Assembly: GCA_009801015.1 (NCBI GenBank)
Contig: VHZZ01001949.1
Coordinates: 41,885 to 62,651 of the forward strand
From: Silene noctiflora
Taxonomy: Eukaryota > Streptophyta > Magnoliopsida > Caryophyllales > Caryophyllaceae
Direction: 5' to 3'
Length of the DNA: 20,767 nucleotides
The translations under genes were made by a program, and so were the position numbers. The notes below the pieces were generated by a model, which had not been told where the DNA came from, searched no databases, and saw only the letters and a list, made by a program, of their open reading frames with translations. Positions 11,601-17,947 of the stretch are shown here, in pieces; position 1 is the first letter of the stretch, and each line of letters begins with the position of its first letter.

Positions 11601-12793
11601 CTGACTGTTCAAGTCAATTGCTTGAGAGTAGAGATCAATAGCTTGATTGTATTTATGAGCTGCAAAGAAAAAAGAGTGCCATCAGAAACTAGGCACATGA
11701 CAAATGATCGGATGAAATCACAAGAAAAGAAACCAAAAGGGAGAGATCCATCACCCAACACACAGTGAGTTGTCTCACACTCTCACCTCCCTCACATTCA
11801 CCCTTCAATATCCACCAACCCTCCATAATTCCACATCCCAAGCCCAAAACCTACCGGAACCACAGCCACCCCAGCCCTACCTCACGGCACCACCTCCACC
11901 TATATGTGAAATGACTCTCACGTCCACCGACCCCAACCTAGCCTCTACCTCTAACAGCACTGCCACTAGCCCCACCACCACCGACACCCTCACACCTGCT
12001 CCGCTAAACACCATCCATCCCCAAGAATGCTCTCACCTCAAAAATTACTCACAACACTCGAGAACCACCACAAGCCTGTAGAAAGCCTCACCCCCACCCT
12101 CAAAAACCCTAGGATTTTTTAGGCTGGGGCCGAGGCTTTCAACAGGCTTGTGGTGGTTTTCGAGTGGTATGAGTGGGAATTTTAAGGGGGGTGGTGGTTT
12201 TCTGGGGTAGGACGGCGGTTTTGCGGTGATTGGGATGGTTGCATGGGTGGTTCACGGCTGAGTACGGTGACACTAGTGGTTGGGGTGGTTGATAGGGAGG
12301 GACTGTGAGAGGGGGGGTATTGGATCATGGGTTGAGATAGTAGATATGACACAGTAAGCGAATTTTGGTCTTATTCAAGTTAAAAACTTACCAAACAAGG
12401 AAATAAGGAACCTAAGCCTAGTAGCCTACTCAACCAATAAGGAAATAGGAAACAACACTTCAACTCAGAGGGAGTATCTTTAAACAAACTGCGAACTCTA
12501 TATTTGGGAATAATGGTTCAAGAAAAGAGCAGATTTCTTGTGAGTAAGAGAATTTCATCCAAGGACACCAATGGGGTGGCACATATACAAAAAGACATGT
12601 CAAGAAAAAATAAACAGCATGCCGATGGCCTCAAAAATTCGGAATCATAGAGAACCAAAATCTCACTGTAACACCTATGTCCCTTTTTACAGCTAAACGC
12701 CTAATTATGCAAGGTACTATTACCTTTGAAAGCTTCATTAGCTAAAACTTTGAGCTCTTCTGCGCGTGATGAGTTTGAGCTTCCAGAATCCAT
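2610..12793 (-). CDS. PP5: Serine/threonine-protein phosphatase 5 (PP5/PAPP5-like), 13 coding exons
   Basis: TPR-containing PPP-family phosphatase. Coding exons: 12724-12793, 11490-11659, 11269-11340, 10940-11090, 8345-8500 (cassette), 6380-6488, 6168-6285, 5811-5958, 5296-5544, 4167-4292, 3933-4033, 3034-3108, 2610-2669. They sum to 1605 nt, or 534 aa; skipping the cassette gives 482 aa. TPR repeats cover about residues 12-114, with likely Hsp90-clamp residues K15, N19, N50, K80 and R84. Catalytic motifs (long-form numbering) are GDVHGQ 277-282, GDFVDRG 306-312, GNHE 338-341, HGG at 388, RSHE 461-464 and SAPNYCDQ 483-490, so the domain looks complete. Family knowledge: plant PP5 binds Hsp90, and Arabidopsis PAPP5 dephosphorylates phytochromes and has been linked to plastid signalling and heat responses. 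The start is chosen because ACCATGG is a strong plant context and the N-terminus matches the family. Exon boundaries were read by eye from splice sites and phase; the UTR ends are inferred. Confidence 0.96.
2670..3033 (-). other. PP5: PP5 intron 12 (364 bp)
   Basis: The last intron, GTTAGT...TTGCAG. No feature was seen other than AT-rich intron sequence. Confidence 0.85.
3034..3108 (-). CDS. PP5: PP5 coding exon 12 (residues 491-515)
   Basis: The acceptor is TTTGCAG and the donor is GTG|GTTAGT (phase 0). It encodes [20 protein letters not shown] then SFSAV, the penultimate strand of the catalytic domain. The weak GTTAGT donor also allows intron 12 to be retained, which would add an unrelated Phe/His-rich tail before a stop. 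Confidence 0.9.
3109..3932 (-). other. PP5: PP5 intron 11 (0.8 kb) with a GATG microsatellite
   Basis: A GT-AG intron between exons 11 and 12. A short (GATG)n/(GGAT)n tract lies at about 3290-3311. Around it (3190-3360) is G/C-richer sequence unlike the rest of the intron, possibly an old inserted repeat. I found no clear terminal repeats. Confidence 0.75.
3933..4033 (-). CDS. PP5: PP5 coding exon 11 (residues 457-490), RSHE and SAPNYCDQ motifs
   Basis: The acceptor is GCTTCTGTAG and the donor is CAG|GTAACT (phase 0). It encodes [20 protein letters not shown] followed by [15 protein letters not shown]463 is the last metal ligand, and SAPNYCDQ includes the beta12-beta13 loop. Confidence 0.95.
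4167..4292 (-). CDS. PP5: PP5 coding exon 10 (residues 415-456)
   Basis: The acceptor is GATTGACAG and the donor is TTTAG|GTACTT (phase 1). It encodes [32 protein letters not shown] and KKFLQDNNL. The LWSDP motif and the Arg-containing RG(V/I)G loop are the conserved substrate-pocket elements of PPP phosphatases. Confidence 0.95.
4293..5295 (-). other. PP5: PP5 intron 9 (1.0 kb)
   Basis: A GT-AG intron between exons 9 and 10. It includes a C-rich, low-complexity stretch (about 4440-4600) and otherwise AT-rich DNA. No feature was recognised. Confidence 0.85.
5296..5544 (-). CDS. PP5: PP5 coding exon 9 (residues 332-414), GNHE and HGG motifs
   Basis: The acceptor is GTATGGCAG and the donor is GAAG|GTAATT (phase 1). 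It is the largest exon at 249 nt. It encodes [20 protein letters not shown], with metal ligand N339 and catalytic H340. Further on come [10 protein letters not shown] (H388) and the PP5-typical [11 protein letters not shown]. Confidence 0.95.
5811..5958 (-). CDS. PP5: PP5 coding exon 8 (residues 283-331), GDxVDRG motif
   Basis: The acceptor is TTTTTTTTGGCAG and the donor is TCTG|GTAAAG (phase 1). It encodes [20 protein letters not shown], then GDFVDRG (306-312), where D307 bridges both metals, and the helix ending in KCMCPS. Confidence 0.95.
6168..6285 (-). CDS. PP5: PP5 coding exon 7 (residues 243-282), first metal-binding motif
   Basis: The acceptor is TGTGCTTAG and the donor is CAG|GTAACT (phase 0). 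It encodes [20 protein letters not shown] and ends with [11 protein letters not shown]278 and H280 of this GDxHG motif are active-site metal ligands in the PPP family. Confidence 0.94.
6380..6488 (-). CDS. PP5: PP5 coding exon 6 (residues 207-242)
   Basis: The acceptor is GTGTACAG, followed by AG GTT GAA; the donor is AG|GTATGT (phase 2). It encodes [20 protein letters not shown] and the helix [13 protein letters not shown] that opens the plant PP5 catalytic domain. After the cassette exon the joint codon is CAG (Q207). If the cassette is skipped it is GAG (E), giving [10 protein letters not shown]. Confidence 0.94.
6489..8344 (-). other. PP5: PP5 intron 5, downstream of the cassette exon (1.86 kb)
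   Basis: A GT-AG intron (GTATGA...TACAG) between the cassette exon and the first catalytic exon. It is AT-rich, and I see no repeat structure or extra exon in it. Short ORFs at 6733-6942 and 7261-7563 on the minus strand have no recognisable domains. Confidence 0.8.
8345..8500 (-). CDS. PP5: PP5 cassette exon 5: membrane-spanning insert (residues 155-206)
   Basis: Exactly 156 nt, phase 1 at both ends, with acceptor TCTGACAG and donor C|GTATGA, so it can be included or skipped without changing frame. It encodes 52 residues with two hydrophobic Ala/Val/Ile/Met/Leu-rich stretches: [19 protein letters not shown] (165-183) and [20 protein letters not shown] (187-206). They are separated by S-M-E, which may form a short turn or hairpin. 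It sits between the TPR domain and the phosphatase domain, flanked by introns of 2.4 and 1.9 kb. Family knowledge: plant PP5 genes make a larger ER/nuclear-envelope membrane isoform through such an exon. No transcript is available here to prove inclusion. Confidence 0.9.
9341..9358. repeat. Perfect hairpin with two ACGT cores
   Basis: ACACGTC-CTAT-GACGTGT: two perfect 7-nt arms around a 4-nt loop inside PP5 intron 4. The arms contain ACGT cores as bound by plant bZIP factors. Function in this position is unknown. Confidence 0.45.
10195..10870. repeat. Two adjacent degenerate AGGCG/CGCCT-rich repeat units
   Basis: Within PP5 intron 4. Unit A (about 10195-10552) runs from TTTTACAAGGCGTGAGGCGC to GCGCCCAAGACGAGCTTTTAC. 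Unit B (about 10555-10870) runs from GGTTTTAAGAACCCGGCCAC to CCTTAGGCACACATTTTTG. Each has AGGCG-rich ends facing CGCCT/GCCTC-rich ends around an AT-rich core, so each could fold back on itself. They look like decayed copies of a dispersed plant repeat. Confidence 0.5.
10940..11090 (-). CDS. PP5: PP5 coding exon 4 (residues 105-154), end of TPR domain and linker
   Basis: The acceptor is TTTCAG and the donor is G|GTAATC (phase 1). It encodes [20 protein letters not shown] and the following charged helix with [13 protein letters not shown], the PP5-specific linker between the TPR and phosphatase domains. In long mRNAs it joins the cassette exon; in short mRNAs it joins exon 6 in the same phase. 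Reading through the donor meets a stop about 10 codons later, so retention of intron 4 would give a TPR-only protein. Confidence 0.93.
11269..11340 (-). CDS. PP5: PP5 coding exon 3 (residues 81-104)
   Basis: A 72-nt, 24-codon exon with acceptor TTCACAG and donor GTAGTG, in phase 0 at both ends. It encodes [19 protein letters not shown] and the start of the next helix, the core of TPR3, including clamp residue R84. Confidence 0.92.
11490..11659 (-). CDS. PP5: PP5 coding exon 2 (residues 24-80), ends at a GC donor
   Basis: The acceptor is a pyrimidine-rich tract ending TTTGCAG. The exon finishes TPR1 and encodes TPR2 ([20 protein letters not shown]). It ends TCA AAG and is followed by GCATGT, so the intron starts with GC instead of GT. 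Phase 0 joining to exon 3 gives SK-GYYRRG, the conserved TPR3 sequence. No GT within reach preserves that frame. Confidence 0.92.
11660..12723 (-). other. PP5: PP5 coding intron 1 (1.06 kb)
   Basis: A GT-AG intron between exons 1 and 2. About half is a low-complexity C-rich stretch (11750-12110) and a G-rich stretch (12120-12330) that form an imperfect foldback centred on CCTAGG at 12108-12113. The C-rich strand gives a Pro/Thr/Ser-rich ORF (11770-12081) that I regard as non-genic. Confidence 0.85.
12020..12200. repeat. Imperfect inverted repeat centred on CCTAGG
   Basis: Left arm CGAGAACCACCACAAGCCTG through GAAAGCCTCA, and right arm GAGGCTTTCAACAGGCTTGT through GGTTTTCGAG, are close reverse complements. 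They meet at CCTAGG (12108-12113). Arms extend about 80-90 bp with good matching and then fade into C-rich and G-rich flanks. In the intron RNA this would form a long hairpin. It may be a foldback transposon remnant. Confidence 0.65.
12724..12793 (-). CDS. PP5: PP5 coding exon 1 (residues 1-23)
   Basis: Starts at ATG in the context ACCATGG and ends with AAAG before the donor GTAATA, leaving phase 1. It encodes a short Ser-rich leader followed by the first helix of TPR1 ([13 protein letters not shown]), which carries the predicted Hsp90-clamp residues K15 and N19. Confidence 0.93.
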
Positions 12794-12879
12794 GGTGGGT
12801 GTATAATAGCAGTAAAAAGTTAGAGTTATGGACTTATGATCTTTCAGGTACAGGGTTCCATAAGTATTTCCATGTATCG
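12794..12879 (-). other. PP5: PP5 5'-UTR, second leader segment
   Basis: The sequence between a good acceptor (CATATTGGCAG, ending at 12880) and the PP5 ATG. It is contiguous with coding exon 1 and carries the 9-codon uORF. The frame of PP5 is open back to the acceptor, but the upstream leader exon has no ATG, so an N-terminal extension is unlikely. Confidence 0.65.
12844..12873 (-). CDS. Short upstream ORF (9 codons) in the PP5 5' UTR
   Basis: In the predicted spliced leader the first AUG lies here. It starts a nine-residue ORF, MEILMEPCT, with a TGA stop 50 nt before the PP5 start codon and in a different frame. Its context (T at -3) is weaker than the PP5 start (A at -3, G at +4), so leaky scanning or reinitiation is expected. 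Whether it is translated is unknown. Confidence 0.5.
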   Translation of the reverse strand: MEILMEPCT

Positions 12880-15035
12880 CTGCCAATATGAACAGAACAA
12901 GTTAAAAGCTGAGAAGGGGTATAAAGCACAGCATTTAAGCAGATTATAATGCATTCAGAAAGGGATAATAGGAGAACTACCAATTTGTAATCACAACCGT
13001 CAATGCAGATACTATTTCAATATTAAGCAACACCCTATAAAACCTAGAAATCACTAAGAAGCAAACACTAATGCAAATACTTCAAAAATAGCCATCATAT
13101 CAACTCAAAGAAATCAATATTAGCTAGAAAACATACTTGTGTCGCTCCCCACCACCCAACCCCTCCCAGATGTTACTCCTCACTTTCACTTTGTGACTAC
13201 AAGAGCTGCCATGCTACCTTTAAGTTCAAAAGGGTAATTAGTAATCATTACTCAATAACCCACTTCAAACACGACCAATCTATTAATTATTAGACTTGAA
13301 AGTATGCAGATAAAATCGAAACAAAACATAAAATTATCCGTGCTTAGCATTAATTATGAAATGGAAAATATCAATTACATATTCTCATAAAGGTCTGCAC
13401 AAAAATCGGTTATTTTGAAATTTGGATAAAGGGTGTGTGCATCTCACAAATCACAATTTTCGTTCTTGGATCACATTAGAGTCACTAGGTAAAGGTGCTG
13501 CACAGTACTTAGTTCCCAAAACGTACCAAAACCTCCAAAGCATTGTCGTGTTTAAACAGAATAGTTTGCATCCTAGTTTCTAAACATTTATTTGTGTGCA
13601 AATTCAAATCCCTTAACTTTGACGATAAAAAAACAATCCCCCTAACTTCATTTTGACAAAGCTATGACCTTGTAACCTAAAAAAAGGCAACAAAATATAA
13701 GTCCCTGCAACTCTCACAGCATAGGTCAATACTCAATAGAGGGGAGAGTGAGGGTGCATAAACATACCAAAAAAAACCTCTGTATTTAGGAATTTAGGAT
13801 AAAACCTTGCACCACAAACCAATTCTGGCTATAAGCAGCAGTTAAGACTCAATGGTTGATGCAGGACAAGAGTTCTTACATCCCATTCTTAGTGTACATT
13901 CGCGTGAGAGATTGATATAAAAACAAAAGGTTGAAGAAGGATGCTTCTCCAACCAAAGAAGTATAAGGGATAGCAACAGCAAAATGAAGTTGTTTTCCAT
14001 CAATACCAAGAACTAAATTACAGGTGTCATGCCAAAAAAGATACACTGATTTCAAAGAAGTTAACTTTAAGTGGAAAATTTTCCCTTTTTCATCCCACCA
14101 CGGACAATCGCACATCTCCACACTGGCTGCAAGTGAGAAATAATTCGAGCAGCAAGCCTAACTACATTTCCCGATTGCCCACAAAGAACATAAAAACCCA
14201 AATATTACTTTTTCCTCACTTAGATTACTAATTGGGGCTTGCTTGGGATGAGAGTAATTATTAATTAAGGGAGTAATAGAGCTAAAATGAACTAAAAAAT
14301 GGAGGGAAGTGAAGGGGGTTGGAGATAGAAGTGGGGAAATATAGTGTAATAATCCCTAGCTCTCCACCCAAGTAATGCATTACCTCCATATAGAGGTAAT
14401 AATTCCTCCCTCCACAACCACCAATTTCCTCCCATTTCTTCTTGTTTTAGCTCCCATTACTCCCTTAATAATTACTCTCATCCTAAGCAAGCCCTTAATC
14501 ATAAACTCGTCCATCTAAATACTTATGCGCAAAAGCACCACAGCACTCCTTCAATCCGGTCAAGCTAGAAAACCTAATATTCGCGCATCACGTGCAAAAA
14601 CTAAAAATTGCTGGAGACCGATCTGACATCGCGCCTACTACACTCAAGATTTTGTCTTCTTAACTCTAAACCCCGGCCCTGACCTACAATAATCGATGCA
14701 ACAAAGGCGCCCCTAATGTATCACATCAAATTACTGATAATCATTGTTACCCACTAGAACTGAACTCCCGCCACAGGTTCTTATACAACATTATCCAATA
14801 GAAGAATCGCAAATTATTCAATTTTTAATGTTTAGACGCCAAAAAAGACGAATTAATCATTAATCATATAAATCAAAATTTAACACATCAATAAAAAGTC
14901 AACTAATACAATAAACCTCAGCTAATTAAGCACAAACAATAAAAGATTGAAACTTTTTGCATTGAATTAAACAAGGGCATCAAATATAAAAAATTAGAAG
15001 CGAAAAGGAGAAATAAAGGTGAAAGCTTGAAGTAC
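12880..15035 (-). other. PP5: PP5 5'-UTR intron (2.16 kb)
   Basis: The inferred intron between the leader donor (GTACTT) and the acceptor (TTGGCAG). Apart from the MITE-like foldback at 14235-14494, it holds AT-rich sequence in which I see no coding exon. The 81-aa ORF at 13876-14121 on the minus strand has no recognisable domain and is probably chance. Confidence 0.55.
14235..14494. mobile_element. MITE-like foldback element in the PP5 5'-UTR intron
   Basis: Starts GGGCTTGCTTGGGATGAGAG, then TAATTATTAATTAAGGGAGT. It ends with the near-perfect reverse complement (ACTCCCTTAATAATTACTCT, then CATCCTAAGCAAGCCC), so the inverted repeats are over 40 bp. The next base triplets are TTG (left) and TTA (right), which could be a decayed 3-bp target duplication of a PIF/Harbinger (Tourist) element. 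The family call is tentative; the inverted repeat is clear. Confidence 0.72.
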
Positions 15036-15090
15036 CTGGAAATCAATGGAGAAAGAGAGATTTAGAGGGGAAAAAACCCTAATTATAAGT
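15036..15090 (-). other. PP5: Putative first (non-coding) exon of PP5, with telo-box
   Basis: On the minus strand this AT- and pyrimidine-rich segment has the look of a plant leader (CCCCTCTAAATCTCTC...) and ends CCAG|GTACTT, a strong donor matching the acceptor at 12880. It contains a telo-box (TTAGGGTTT; plus-strand AAACCCTAA at 15074-15082), common just downstream of starts of plant housekeeping genes. The right boundary (transcription start) is inferred only; no clear TATA box was found. Confidence 0.6.
15074..15082 (-). promoter_or_regulatory. Telo-box (AAACCCTAA)
   Basis: An exact AAACCCTAA on the plus strand, inside the inferred first exon of PP5. In plants this motif near the transcription start is associated with housekeeping and translation-related genes and with telobox-binding factors. 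Confidence 0.5.
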
Positions 15091-15188
15091 TGTATGCACA
15101 AAAGGGTAGAAGGTGGGCGGACTGCAGTTCTGGTCTTCTAGTCTATCTACGAATGAAAAGTGGAACCAGGCTGATACTTGAATCTCGA

Positions 15189-15210
15189 TTTTTATTTTTA
15201 TTTTTATTTT
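15189..15210. repeat. (TTTTA)n microsatellite
   Basis: About four copies of TTTTA upstream of the inferred PP5 first exon. Confidence 0.6.
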
Positions 15211-15234
15211 GTTTATTTATAGTCCTTCCAAGTA

Positions 15235-15435
15235 CTCCTTTCGTTCCGGTCATTTGTTTACCATTTTCATTTTTGTGTGTTTCGATCGATTGTTTACCTT
15301 TTATTTTGGCAATATTTTTAATGAATAATTTGGTCCTCTACACTCAATTTGGTCCACTTGTCATTAAATAATTGGTCACCTTCTCTTTTCTTGGTCTTTG
15401 TGTGAAAATTAAAGGTAATAAACGGACAAATAGAG
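15235..15435. mobile_element. Stowaway-like MITE in the PP5 upstream region
   Basis: A 201-bp element starting CTCCTTTCGTTCCGGTCATT and ending with the inverted counterpart CGGACAAATAGAG. It is bordered by TA on both sides (15233-15234 and 15436-15437). It lies about 150-350 bp upstream of the inferred PP5 transcription start. Confidence 0.6.
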
Positions 15436-15529
15436 TATTATTTATTAATTTAAGAGGGTAATTACTTGGGTGTTTTTGAATGAAATAGAATTGATTTACT
15501 CTATTTTAGTGTTTGGTTGAGTGATTTTG

Positions 15530-15568
15530 GAATGGAGTTAAATACCCTATGAATCTAACTCCATTCCG
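15530..15568. repeat. Perfect 11-bp stem hairpin
   Basis: GGAATGGAGTT at the left and AACTCCATTCC at the right enclose 17 nt. It may be an end or internal part of a decayed foldback element. Confidence 0.55.
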
Positions 15569-15643
15569 ACCCCTAGAATATTATCTCGAACATTTCCTAT
15601 TCTCTACCCTAGTTTCTAACTCCATTCCCCTTTTAAAACTATG

Positions 15644-15861
15644 CCCAAGCAAGGTCATGGAGTGGGTTATGACCTTGTTGGGTCATGCTAATCCATAATT
15701 AAGCACCGCATTAGTATGACCTTGAAAGAGAAGAGGTTAATTGGAGATCAATTTGGTGACCTAGTAGGTGTCACCTTCTAATTGCTTTGACACAAATAAT
15801 GAGGACAACAAAGTAAACAAAAATTTGGGTGGTGACCTAAAGTGGTGACCTTCTGCTTGGG
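15644..15861. mobile_element. Foldback (MITE-like) element, CCCAAGCAAGGTCA ends
   Basis: The left end CCCAAGCAAGGTCATGGAG and the right end GTGGTGACCTTCTGCTTGGG are imperfect inverted repeats about 220 bp apart. Related GGTGACC/AAGTCGACCTT motifs continue to about 15945, so the true end could be further right. No clear target duplication was seen. Confidence 0.45.
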
Positions 15862-16088
15862 AGGGTGAAAGTGGGTCAAGATTAATAAGGTGTGATTAGG
15901 AGGAAAAAATTTGGTGACCCGATTAAGTCGACCTTCTTCTTGGGGATGGTCTAAGTATAAAAGATTATCAAACCAAACAACTATGAAATGGTATGCGTAT
16001 CTAAATCCATACCTCTCAAGTCCAACAGTCCCAAAGTATCAAATTTTAATCCATTTTATTCCTCCATTGTGAATCAAACGACCCCTAA
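15862..16088. other. Intergenic spacer between foldbacks
   Basis: AT-rich DNA with no ORF of note. The stretch ATTTTAATCCATTTTATTCC near 16045-16065 resembles the inverse of the left side of the 15460-15560 region, so 15460-16085 as a whole may be one older element into which the foldback at 15644-15861 was inserted. Confidence 0.3.
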
Positions 16089-16391
16089 GGGTGTGTTTGG
16101 ATTGAGAGGTTTGGAGGGAAATGAAAGGGAGGGAGAGTATGGGATATAAAATCTCTTATTTGGATAGCAAATAAGTGCGGAGGGAAATGGAGGGGGAGAG
16201 ATTTAGAGAGATCTAGTTTCCCTCCTCTAAGACAAATTAAAATCTCTCCACAATAAACAAAGATTTATTTGGAGGAAAATTGTATCCAAATATTCACCCT
16301 TCAGTCGCCCTCCCCTTCCCTTACCTCCCTTTCTCTTCCATCCTTCTTCCTCCCCTTCTTTTCCCTCTAGTTTTACTATCCAAACACACCC
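16089..16391 (+). mobile_element. Tourist-like (PIF/Harbinger) MITE, copy 1
   Basis: 303 bp, beginning GGGTGTGTTTGGATTGAG and ending TATCCAAACACACCC: perfect terminal inverted repeats for GGGTGTGTTTGGAT(A/T). Flanked by TAA on both sides (16086-16088 and 16392-16394). The interior is GGAGGG-rich on the left and CCCTCC-rich on the right, so the whole element folds back. No coding capacity. Confidence 0.85.
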
Positions 16392-16394
16392 TAA

Positions 16395-16687
16395 GGGTGT
16401 GTTTGGATTGAGGGGTTTGGAGGGGAAAGAAAGGTAGAGAGAGTAGGGGATATAAAATCCCTTGTTTGGATAACAAATAAGGGTGGAGGGAACGGAGGGG
16501 GAAAGATTGGAGGGATCAATTTTCCCTCCTTCAAGACAAATCAAAATCTCTTCACAATAAGCAAGATTTGGAAAGAAAGTGTATCCAAACATCCACACCC
16601 TATTTGCCCTCCCTTTCTCTTCCGTGACTAGTTCCGTCCTTCCCCTTCCCCTTTCTTTCTCTCCACTTTTGTTATCCAAACACACCC
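16395..16687 (+). mobile_element. Tourist-like (PIF/Harbinger) MITE, copy 2
   Basis: 293 bp, same orientation and family as the copy on its left, beginning GGGTGTGTTTGGATTGAG and ending TATCCAAACACACCC. TAA is at 16392-16394 and 16688-16690. Only the TAA separates it from copy 1. A 152-codon minus-strand ORF (16227-16685) runs through both copies, contains the same peptide twice, and is not a gene. Confidence 0.85.
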
Positions 16688-16753
16688 TAAATGTTAGAAA
16701 TTATTTTCCATTTTCGTAGCTTTTGGGTAGTTTTTTTTTTCTTATTTAATAAT

Positions 16754-16842
16754 CTCCCTTCGTCTCAACATTTGTTTATCTTTGATTAAAATACTTCTGG
16801 CGATAAATAAAAAAGACAAACGAATGATTGGGATGAAATAAG
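16754..16842. mobile_element. Very short degenerate Stowaway-like MITE
   Basis: Begins CTCCCTTCGTCTCAACATTT and ends with the inverted relative AATGATTGGGATGAAATAAG, followed by TA. The left flank is AAT instead of a clean TA. About 89 bp. Ends are imperfect, so the call is moderate. Confidence 0.45.
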
Positions 16843-17040
16843 TACTAAATAAGATAAATAATCAGTGAAATGGGGTTGAGGAGAAGTTATTTAGTAGAAC
16901 CACATTTATGGAGAACACCCTATTTAGAGGAGCGTGTTTCCTTTACAGAACTTTATTTGTTGTTTTGCATATTACTCTCTTCTATTCTTTGTAATTGCAT
17001 TAGTTTCCTTATTTTGCGTATTTAGTGGAATTGTTAAATG

Positions 17041-17327
17041 CTTCATCCAAGACACCCAGTGGGAAGTTCAGTTGCTTCACATCTATCGAGAAGCGAACCG
17101 GTGCGCGGATTAGTTAGCTAACGTTAGGCCCGCTCAAACGCAACAACTTGTGATATTTGAAGGAAGTGAACTGCCAATTCAACTTAACTATCTTGCGCAA
17201 CAGGATGTTGGTGGGTGGCTTGGCCTCGTGTTGTTCCATCTATTTGTTCTTAGTCTTTCAGTTTGTTTGTAGTTGTTTTTATTTCGTTTTTGGGTTTTGT
17301 AACCCGCTTCTTTCGACCAAAAAAAAA
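17041..17327 (+). pseudogene. 3' end of a LINE (L1-type) retrotransposon with RNase H remnant and poly(A)
   Basis: Frame starting at 17045 reads IQDTQWEVQLLHIYREANRC then AD, a stop (TAG at 17111-17113), and LANVRPAQTQQLVIFEGSEL onward. W-E-V-x-L-x-H-x-Y-R-E-A-N-x-x-A-D-x-L-A-N is the C-terminal signature of the RNase H domain in plant L1-type LINEs. It is followed by a short 3' UTR with TTTGTAACCCGCTTCTTTCG and a terminal A-run at 17319-17327. The stop codon and the missing upstream domains show a dead, 5'-truncated copy. The left boundary is uncertain. Confidence 0.8.
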
Positions 17328-17500
17328 CATTTCTATTTTTGTGATGTTTTAGGGTGTTAAATATTTGTACACAAGCTTACCTTCGATCACAACCTCAATA
17401 TTTGTACAACAACATTATACCAAAAAGAAAAAAAAGAAATTGTACTAAAAGCAAATGTTATAATTCCACAAAATAAGCAGGAGAACTATTAAAAAAATCT

Positions 17501-17580
17501 TAGTCTAATGGTTAACATGAATGTATTGTTCGATAATAGGTCCAATGTTCGAATCCAATGTTTAATATGTCTAGAAAAAA
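17501..17580 (+). mobile_element. Probable tRNA-derived SINE head (pol III A and B boxes)
   Basis: TAGTCTAATGG (17501-17511) fits the pol III A box TRGYNNARNGG, and GTTCGAATC (17547-17555) fits the B box GWTCRANNC, 35 nt apart as in tRNA genes and SINEs. An A-run follows at 17574-17580. The segment cannot fold as a tRNA cloverleaf, so a SINE or tRNA relic is more likely. The 3' end is unresolved. Confidence 0.5.
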
Positions 17581-17947
17581 TAACTCCGCGACTCCACTTT
17601 TCATCTTGCACATAAATAATCTCACGTTTTGGTCGTTGAAGTTACTTTTTCAAATAATTCAAGTTAAACAATTTACTTAACTCAGCATTCTTTCCCCTTA
17701 TATTGTATGTTGAATTTATTGGTTTGAAATAGGGTTGAACACTGCTTGAACATGTTGTGTGATTTAAGTGTCAGTCGTTTGTCCCTCGTTTATTGTGCTT
17801 AGCTTACATTAGGTTAAATCATCTTGTTTTCAGTGGGTTGTTTAATGTATTGGGTAGTCTAATATATGTCGAATTATTGTTAGGTTACTTGTGGTAAAAT
17901 TTGAATCTATTTATCTATTTAGATTAGGGAGAGTAAACTTGATTTTA

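Noticed and set aside
11770..12081. 103-codon Pro/Thr/Ser-rich plus-strand ORF
   Set aside because: It lies within PP5 intron 1 on the opposite strand, is C-rich low complexity, and is one arm of an inverted repeat.
16227..16685. 152-codon minus-strand ORF, the longest in the window
   Set aside because: It runs across two tandem Tourist MITEs and contains a duplicated peptide from them; there is no domain, and both borders are MITE sequence.
17495..17570. Functional tRNA gene
   Set aside because: A and B boxes are present, but no acceptor stem or anticodon arm can be formed; treated as a SINE head instead.
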